64,000 bases of DNA from JACCTU01 sp963848525 (lineage in GTDB: Bacteria; Actinomycetota; Thermoleophilia; Gaiellales; Gaiellaceae). Location: contig CAWKDZ010000001.1 of NCBI GenBank assembly GCA_963848525.1, forward strand, positions 682,001 to 746,000, in the 5' to 3' direction. The number at the start of each line of letters is the position of its first letter. The first letter of the stretch is position 1. Shown piece by piece: positions 58,702-64,000 of the stretch. Under the pieces are notes generated by a model. That model saw only the letters and a program-made list of their open reading frames with translations. It was not told the origin of the DNA and ran no database searches. A program made the position numbers and the translations under genes.

Positions 58702-59901
58702 CTAGAAGATCTCCGGGCACCACGGCGCCCGGTCACCGGCGAACGAGCGGCTGACGGGGGCGAGCGCGCCTGCGCGCAGCTCGTCCACCCGGCCGGCTCG
58801 GGCGAGTAGCTCCAGCGTGGTACCGCCGAGATACGCCGCGCCGAGCTCGACGACCGACAGCTCGAGCGCCGCGGGCACCGAAGTGCGCCCGCAGGTCGCC
58901 GTCGCGCCGTCCCACCGGAGCGCCCAGCGGCCGGCGTTCCACGGGCAGACGTCGTCCGAGACCTCCATCACCACGTCGAACGGCTCGCCGTAGGTGCGGT
59001 CGGCCAGCGCTCGCGGCAGGTCGACGATCCGCAGCCACAGCCCGTCGCCGGCCTCGGTCCGGACCGCCCGCGACTCGCCGATCATGTGCGGGAGCGGCTC
59101 GTCGACCGGCGCCCCGTCCCACACGATCCGGCGGGTGAGGTCGAGCCCGAGCAGGAAGTCCCAGATCGCGGCGTGGCCGACGGGCGAGGTTGCGAGCACC
59201 TCGCGCACGCGGACTTCGCCGCTCGGCCGGCCGTGCTCGAAGCCCCGCTTGATCGCGAACAGCGCGTAGGCGATGCCCTCGACCACCGCGGCGCGCAGCG
59301 GCTCGGCGCCTTCGCGGTCGTGCTCGGGATCGCGTACCCGCGTCGCCCACCAGCGGCCGTGGCGGTCGAGCATGCCCGGCACGGCGTGGCGGACCGCCTC
59401 GTGGACGGGGCGCATGGCGTCCACGGACTCGGCGGGGTCGCCGAGCGCGACCGGGAGCTTGGGCGCGGTGCGCAGCACGGCGTCGTCCTTCGCGATGTCG
59501 AGCTCGGCGACCAGGCTCGCCACGCCGTAGCCGAAGCGTCCGTAGATCGCGGCTTCGGACGCCCACAGCGCGGCGATCGCCTCGCGGCCGTCCTCGTGTA
59601 CGTCGGCGAGCTGGCGGCGCATGAGCGCCGTCAGCATCCCTCGCCGGCGGTGGGTGGGCAGAACGCCGACCATCGTCACGGCCGCCACCGGCACGATCGC
59701 GCCCGGCACGGTCAGCTCGCGGGTGAAGATGCCGGTGCCGGCGACGATCCGTCCGCCGTCGCAGAGCACGAGCGTCCGCTCGGGCTCGACGTTCTTGCCC
59801 CGCTCCTCGAGCTCGTCCGGCGGGGCGGCGTAGTGGAAGGCGTCGAACACCGCCCGAACGAAGTCCGGGACCTGCTCGGCGCTGACCGGAGTGGGGTCCA
59901 C
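58702..59901 (-). CDS. Eis-like GNAT family N-acetyltransferase
   Basis: A 399-residue tripartite protein like mycobacterial Eis. An N-terminal GNAT domain (VAAVTMVGVLPTHRRRGMLT with the acetyl-CoA loop), a second degenerate GNAT region and a C-terminal SCP2-like domain (R-W-D-G-A-T-A-T-C-G) ending in W-C-P-E-I-F; the C-terminal Phe carboxylate is the catalytic base in Eis. Eis acetylates several amines of aminoglycosides. Activity toward drugs is a family property and not shown here. It starts 28 nt from the divergent phosphorylase gene. Confidence 0.9.
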   Translation of the reverse strand: MDPTPVSAEQVPDFVRAVFDAFHYAAPPDELEERGKNVEPERTLVLCDGGRIVAGTGIFTRELTVPGAIVPVAAVTMVGVLPTHRRRGMLTALMRRQLADVHEDGREAIAALWASEAAIYGRFGYGVASLVAELDIAKDDAVLRTAPKLPVALGDPAESVDAMRPVHEAVRHAVPGMLDRHGRWWATRVRDPEHDREGAEPLRAAVVEGIAYALFAIKRGFEHGRPSGEVRVREVLATSPVGHAAIWDFLLGLDLTRRIVWDGAPVDEPLPHMIGESRAVRTEAGDGLWLRIVDLPRALADRTYGEPFDVVMEVSDDVCPWNAGRWALRWDGATATCGRTSVPAALELSVVELGAAYLGGTTLELLARAGRVDELRAGALAPVSRSFAGDRAPWCPEIF

Positions 59902-59929
59902 CGCCGGAGCTTATGCATACTCCCGCGCC

Positions 59930-60724
59930 ATGCCGATCGCGATCATCACCGGCTCTGGGACCTACTCCCTGCCCGGGTTCGAGTCCGCCCACCCGGAGCT
60001 GGTGAACACCGCCTGGGGAGACGCGCTCGTCACGCAAGGGGTGTTCGCGGGCACCGACGTCCTCCACATCTCCCGCCACGGCGAGGGCCATCGCCGGCTC
60101 TCCAACCTCGTGACGCACCGGGCCAACATCGACGCCCTGGCGCAGCTGGGAGCGCGCGCGGTGATCGCCGTCACCGTCTGCGGCGCGGTCGACCCGGACG
60201 TCGAGCTCGGCTCCGTCGCCTGCTTCGACGACCTGCACTTCCTCGCCAACCGGCTCGGCGACGGCGAGCTGTGCACGTTCTACCCCGAGCCCGGCGACCA
60301 GCGGCGCGGGCACTGGATCTTCGAGGGCCCGTTCTCCGAGCCGCTGCGCGCCTCGCTGCTCGACGGGGCACGCGAGGCGGGCGTCGAGGTGCGCGACGGC
60401 GGCGTGTACGGGCACGTCGACGGCCCGCGCTTCAACACGCGGGCCGAGATCCGCGGCCTGGCCGCCTGCGGGGTCACGCACGTCTCCCAGACCGGCGGCC
60501 CCGAGGCGGTGCTGTGCGGCGAGGCCGAGCTGCCGTACGCGCTGCTCGGGTTCGCGACCGACTACGCGAACGGCGTCAAGGACGAGGCCACGCCCGTGCA
60601 GACGCTGCTCGACATGATGGCCGCGAGCACCGACACGTTCGCCACGCTGCTTGCCGCCGCCGTCCCGCGTGCGGCGGCCGCCGAGCTCGAGCCGACGGGC
60701 ACGGTCTACCGCTTCGAGCGCTAG
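59930..60724 (+). CDS. MTAP family purine nucleoside phosphorylase
   Basis: A 264-residue phosphorylase from ATG 59930 with near-leaderless promoter (CATACT 13 nt upstream). A-I-I-T-G-S-G-T-Y-S, phosphate site H-I-S-R-H-G-E-G-H-R-R-L, H-R-A-N-I-D-A-L and the nucleoside site F-A-T-D-Y-A-N-G-V. It splits 5'-methylthioadenosine or a purine nucleoside with phosphate. The usual MTAP M-T-x-x-P-E motif is replaced by Q-T-G-G-P-E, so the substrate preference is open. The stop overlaps the convergent S55 gene by 4 nt. Confidence 0.88.
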   Translation: MPIAIITGSGTYSLPGFESAHPELVNTAWGDALVTQGVFAGTDVLHISRHGEGHRRLSNLVTHRANIDALAQLGARAVIAVTVCGAVDPDVELGSVACFDDLHFLANRLGDGELCTFYPEPGDQRRGHWIFEGPFSEPLRASLLDGAREAGVEVRDGGVYGHVDGPRFNTRAEIRGLAACGVTHVSQTGGPEAVLCGEAELPYALLGFATDYANGVKDEATPVQTLLDMMAASTDTFATLLAAAVPRAAAAELEPTGTVYRFER

Positions 60725-62448
60725 CGGACGACGCGCACCGTCGTGCGCGCGGTGCCCGTGATCACCTGAGTGCGGTCGAGGAACCCGCGCCGCGCCTGGC
60801 GGCCGACGCGGAGCTCCACGCCGTCCCAGCGGCTGAGCCCCTCGATCTCGTCGATCAGGTCGTTCAGGCGCGCGGGCCCGTCCTCCGGCCCGTCCTCCTC
60901 CTCGGCGCCGAGCAGGATCTCGAGCAGGTCGGTCTCGTCGCTCCGCTCGTCGAAGCCGCTGAGCCTGAGCGTGCGCCGGCCGGGCTTGACGCGCGGGATG
61001 CGCACGCTGAAGCGCTTGGTGAACGTGGCCCCGCGGATGCGCTGGAGCTTGACCTTCAGCGTGACGCGCTGGCCGGGGCGGACGCGTCGCGGAGCGTCGA
61101 CGCCGCGCAGGAACGCGAGCCGCTCGCCGCGCCACAGGTCGACGCGAGCGCGCAGCGAGGTGACGTGCGGCGTCTTGCCCTGGTAGGCCTCGATCAGCGC
61201 GATCGCGTCGCTGGCGTCGAAGGCGGCCGGGAACGCGATCGGGTTGCTGAGCGGGCCGGCCATCGGGTCGAAGATCGTCGACGACAGGTAGCGGTTGCAG
61301 AGGCGGGCGGGGTTGCGGGGGCGCTCGCGGAAGCGGATCGTCAGGCACATGCGCCCGCTCAGGCGTCCAGGCGCGCTCTGCATGACCGTGCCGGTCGCCT
61401 GCGCGATCGCGAGCGGGGCGACGGCGCCGAGCCCGGTGAAGCCCGTCGGGTTGTCGAGGTCGGTCTCGTCGGCCACGCCCGACTGCACGAACCGGGTCGC
61501 GCCGGTGTCGGCGTCGCGGGCGAAGACCCGGACCGCGGTGGTGGTCGGCAGCGCGCCGACGCGGCCGACGATCGCGGCCGAGGCGTCGTTGGTCAGCGTC
61601 CCGAGGTCGTGGCCACCGAAGCCGAGCTTGAACGAGCCGCCGGTGAGCGACGCGTTCGGGTCGTTGACGATCGTGAAGATGTAGGCGTCCTGCAGGAGCA
61701 GCGAGCGCGCGCCGGCGTTCTCGAACGGATGGCCGAAGGCCCATACGCGGTCGGCGTCCGTGTACGCGACGGTGCCGATCGCGGAGACGCGCAGATCCCC
61801 GTTCGAATAGCCCGCCGCCACGGCCGACCCGGGCCGCAGCGTCTGCGGCGGGAAGCTGCCCAGCGGGCCGGCGGGGACCGCCGTGACCGGCCGGCCGATG
61901 CGCTTGCCGGTCCGCTCGAGCGCCCGCCCGAGCGCCGGATTCACACCGCTGATGGTGAGCGGGGCCACGAGCGGCTTCGTGCCCTCCCGCCGCATGCGCC
62001 GGATCGCGGCGGCGGCGCGCGGCGAACGATCGGAGGTGGCGCGCGGCCTCGGCGCGTCGACCGGGTTGGCGAGTATTGACTCGATCGGCGTCGCGAGCAC
62101 CACCTTCCCGCCGTAGTCCCCGATCGACTGGGAGATCGCGCCGATCGTGCGGCCGCCGCAGTAGACCGGCGAGCCGGAGAAGCCCGGGCCGATGCCCGTG
62201 CGATCCACCGCCGGCCCCGACGCCTCGACGAGAATCATCGCCGTCCCCGTCCCCGGCTCGCTGTCCACGACGTCGATCACCTCGACGTCGAACGACGAGA
62301 TGTCCGTGCCCCGGATCACCGTGTAGCCGGTGCACTGCATCCCGCTGCGCACCTCCGAGAGCGGCATGATCGGGTCCCCGGCGGCTGCCGGCGCGGCGGG
62401 AAGCAGGCAGGCCACGAGGGTGGCGGCCGCGAGAAGGGGAGCGCGCAT
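60721..62448 (-). CDS. SpoIVB peptidase S55 domain-containing protein
   Basis: A 575-residue secreted protein with a signal peptide at about 1-23 (L-L-A-A-A-T-L-V-A-C-L-L-P-A-A-P-A-A-A). The S55 domain covers about 30-300: M-P-L-S-E-V-R-S-G-M-Q-C-T-G-Y-T, nucleophile Ser in G-I-G-P-G-F-S-G-S-P-V-Y, and the typical V-W-A-F-G-H-P-F. In sporulating Firmicutes SpoIVB signals to sigma-K; in actinobacteria the role is unknown. The C-terminus (R-V-K-P-G-R-R-T-L-R-L-S-G) looks like a beta-sandwich. The region upstream, to 62621, holds the promoter of the divergent DUF1835 gene. Confidence 0.9.
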   Translation of the reverse strand: MRAPLLAAATLVACLLPAAPAAAGDPIMPLSEVRSGMQCTGYTVIRGTDISSFDVEVIDVVDSEPGTGTAMILVEASGPAVDRTGIGPGFSGSPVYCGGRTIGAISQSIGDYGGKVVLATPIESILANPVDAPRPRATSDRSPRAAAAIRRMRREGTKPLVAPLTISGVNPALGRALERTGKRIGRPVTAVPAGPLGSFPPQTLRPGSAVAAGYSNGDLRVSAIGTVAYTDADRVWAFGHPFENAGARSLLLQDAYIFTIVNDPNASLTGGSFKLGFGGHDLGTLTNDASAAIVGRVGALPTTTAVRVFARDADTGATRFVQSGVADETDLDNPTGFTGLGAVAPLAIAQATGTVMQSAPGRLSGRMCLTIRFRERPRNPARLCNRYLSSTIFDPMAGPLSNPIAFPAAFDASDAIALIEAYQGKTPHVTSLRARVDLWRGERLAFLRGVDAPRRVRPGQRVTLKVKLQRIRGATFTKRFSVRIPRVKPGRRTLRLSGFDERSDETDLLEILLGAEEEDGPEDGPARLNDLIDEIEGLSRWDGVELRVGRQARRGFLDRTQVITGTARTTVRVVR

Positions 62449-62502
62449 CGAGGGGCAATGTAGACCGGCGGGGAGGCGCCCGGCACGCTCGATCCCGCAA
62501 CT

Positions 62503-62614
62503 GGCCGGAAATCCGACATCACCCCGCGCAGGCCCGGCCCGCAGCCCGCGGTTCGATCGGCCGGAAATCCGACATCACCCGTGCGCGCCCGGCACGCAGC
62601 CCGCGGCTCTATCG
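62503..62614. repeat. 56-bp tandem repeat in the DUF1835 promoter region
   Basis: Two adjacent copies (62503-62558 and 62559-62614) begin with an identical 22-nt stretch, GGCCGGAAATCCGACATCAC and two more C, and end in GCAGCCCGCGG followed by a similar tail. Each has the small palindrome CGGA-AA-TCCG. The copies lie just before GTG 62622 and may be duplicated operators. Confidence 0.65.
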
Positions 62615-62621
62615 TTGCGTC

Positions 62622-63473
62622 GTGGCCGAGCCGGTCCTTCACGTGACGAACGGCGACACCGTCGTGCCCGAGCTCGCCGCAGCCGCCGGCGTCCAGCCGG
62701 CCGAGGTGCTGGTCTGGCGCGAAGTCCTGCACGAGGGTCCCGTCCCCACCGGGCTCGGCGCGGACGCGCTCGCCGAGGTCCGTGCCCAGCACCTCGCCGC
62801 CCGCGGCTGGGCGGATGAGGGGAACGCCCTCGCATCCTTCCGCGAGCGCGATGCGGGGCTCGCCGCCCACTCGCGCACCGCCGAGGTCGTGCTCTGGTTC
62901 GAGGAGGATCTCTTCGACGCGCTCCTGCTCGCGCAGGTCGAAGACCGCCTCGCCGGGCGCCCCGGACCCGTCACTCGCGTCCACCTCCCGCACCCGCCGC
63001 GCGGCGATCTGAACGCCGCGCTCGCCGCCCGAGAGCCGATCGAGCCCGACCCGGCCGCCTTCGCCGCCCTGCGGTCCGACGACCCGCGATCGTGGCTCGA
63101 GATCCCGGCCTTCGCCCGCCTGCTCGAGGAGCTGCCGGACAGCCGCACCGGCCTCAGCCGCCTCGAGCGCCAGATCATCGAGGCGCTCGAACCCGGCCCG
63201 CTCACGCCGATGGACCTCTTCACGGCCGCCACCGCCTCGGAGCAGCCGCCCTGGGTCGGCGACGCCTCCGTCTTCGCGCTCGCCGACGACCTCGCCCCGC
63301 TCGTCACGCGCGCCAACGGCCGCTACGAACTCACGTCCGAAGGCACCGCCGTCCTCACCGGCCAGGCCACGCACCCCCGCACCGACCGCTGGCTGGGAGG
63401 CGTCCACCTCGGCCCCGGCCACCCGGACTGGACGTTCAACAACGACTCACGCCGCCCGATCCGCCTCGACTGA
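62622..63473 (+). CDS. DUF1835 domain-containing protein
   Basis: A 283-residue protein from GTG 62622. The N-terminal half is DUF1835 (PF08874): V-L-H-V-T-N-G-D-T-V-V-P-E-L, V-L-V-W-R-E-V-L-H-E-G-P-V, and W-F-E-E-D-L-F-D-A-L-L-L. The C-terminal half is helical with a winged-helix look (R-Q-I-I-E-A-L-E-P-G-P-L-T-P-M-D-L-F), the DUF3658-type partner region in related proteins. Function unknown. Its 3' end overlaps the convergent HNH gene by 27 nt. Confidence 0.88.
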   Translation: MAEPVLHVTNGDTVVPELAAAAGVQPAEVLVWREVLHEGPVPTGLGADALAEVRAQHLAARGWADEGNALASFRERDAGLAAHSRTAEVVLWFEEDLFDALLLAQVEDRLAGRPGPVTRVHLPHPPRGDLNAALAAREPIEPDPAAFAALRSDDPRSWLEIPAFARLLEELPDSRTGLSRLERQIIEALEPGPLTPMDLFTAATASEQPPWVGDASVFALADDLAPLVTRANGRYELTSEGTAVLTGQATHPRTDRWLGGVHLGPGHPDWTFNNDSRRPIRLD

Positions 63474-64000
63474 CGCCTGCTCACGTTCATACGCTCGCAC
63501 CCACTTCCGGACCGCGTTGTCACTCACCCCATACTTTCGGCCGACGGCACTCCAGCTCGTCGCCGCGATCTCGGCGAGCAGCTGCTCGTATGGCGGACGC
63601 TCGACCCGTCGCGCGCCCGGCAGCGGGCGGCCACGCCGATCCCAGCGCTGTCCCGCACTCACGCGAGCAGTAGGACTGACGCTCGGCTTCGGCGTGAACG
63701 GAATGTCGCACCGCTTGCAGCGCCGGCTCATCAGCCGCGCGCGGATCTGTACGGCCGCAGTGGGTGTCGAACGTGGCAGCGCAGTTCGGGCAGACGATCC
63801 GCAGGTTCTCGAGGCGATTGTCATCGCGCGACACCATTGACGTGGTCGAGGATCAGCGCCAACGGCCTTCCGCGCCACATGTCGCCCTGGCCGCAGAGCT
63901 CGCACCGCGACTGCTTGAGACCCCGAGTCGCACAGTCGCGCTTGAGCCTGGCCGCGGTGAGTACGTGGAGTGCAGGCAACGAGCAGTTCGGCGAGCGGGG
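63447..64000 (-). pseudogene. HNH endonuclease with homeodomain-like tail, multiple frameshifts, incomplete at the window edge
   Basis: Reading leftwards from the edge, one frame gives C-E-L-C-G-Q-G-D-M-W-R-G-R-P-L-A-L-I-L-D and H-V-N-G, the next gives S-R-D-D-N-R-L-E-N-L-R-I-V-C-P-N-C, together an HNH motif with its zinc cysteines. Then R-R-C-K-R-C-D-I-P-F-T-P-K, Y-C-S-R-E-C-G and R-W-D-R-R-G-R-P-L-P appear in alternating frames, followed by an intact homeodomain-like helix-turn-helix (E-I-A-A-T-S-W-S-A-V-G-R-K-Y-G-V-S-D-N). At least four indels in 400 nt. Could be a decayed mobile-type endonuclease or poor sequence at a contig end. Its N-terminus is outside the window. Confidence 0.7.

Noticed and set aside
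58733..62500. Very long open frames antisense to real genes (1,255 codons on -, and 997 codons on + at 59086-62079)
   Set aside because: They run across several well-supported genes on both strands, are Arg/Ala/Gly-rich with no domain, and are expected by chance where third positions are nearly all G or C.

Overview
This is a GC-rich (roughly 70% by eye) bacterial window with densely packed genes, many GTG starts, 1-4 nt gene overlaps and near-leaderless promoters. The gene families point to Actinomycetota, most likely class Thermoleophilia (Gaiellales/Solirubrobacterales). That placement is inference from family content; no marker phylogeny was possible.

Layout. 1-9.5 kb: the end of a YpfJ-like zinc peptidase, then three tandem paralogues of a class III nucleotidyl cyclase fused to a STAND-type ATPase and TPR repeats; the second carries a 1-nt insertion. 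They are followed, convergently, by an MFS transporter with a cyclic-nucleotide-binding domain. 11.3-14.6 kb: a small acidic repeat protein faces an operon of cyclodeaminase, cytoplasmic subtilase and GAF protein; a sigma factor with a small partner gene lies next to it. 14.6-28.4 kb: housekeeping and metabolic genes (DUF1206, DUF2339, class V aminotransferase, a methyltransferase broken by two in-frame TGA codons, MOSC, metallophosphoesterase, nucleotidyltransferase, M55 peptidase, SDR, GNAT, a homocysteine methyltransferase/MTHFR fusion with a structured leader, YCII, and a MarP-like membrane protease), ending at tRNA-Asp.

28.5-37.4 kb: an apparent genomic island bounded by tRNA-Asp and two further copies of the tRNA 3' end, at 29.6 and 37.4 kb. 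It holds a DUF4386 protein, a broken beta-helix gene, a hydrolase/oxidoreductase pair divergent from a LuxR-ATPase regulator, a CBS protein and a CAP12/Pycsar-type TIR-like protein (a candidate phage-defence effector). I see no integrase. 37.4-41.06 kb: a TPR-LuxR regulator and an FAD oxidoreductase.

At about 41.06 kb two truncated genes abut (the start of a membrane protein on + and the N-terminal third of an R2-like ferritin on -). This could be a deletion scar or an assembly join. 41.1-64 kb: a translation and metabolism neighbourhood: glycyl-tRNA synthetase, FmdB, EamA exporter, two acyl-CoA dehydrogenases, CHRD protein, LCP protein, ROK kinase and rsmI. After a MITE-like inverted-repeat element comes a tightly overlapping run: M23 peptidase, metG, tatD, rsmA, ispE, a DedA-PAP2 fusion, a small membrane protein, PucR, AraC and VOC. 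The window closes with an Eis-like acetyltransferase, an MTAP-like phosphorylase, a SpoIVB-type S55 peptidase, a DUF1835 protein and a badly frameshifted HNH gene at the right edge.

At least nine single-base indels break otherwise intact genes, often in G-runs. This looks like residual long-read assembly error at least as much as biological decay, and frameshifted genes should be read with that in mind.
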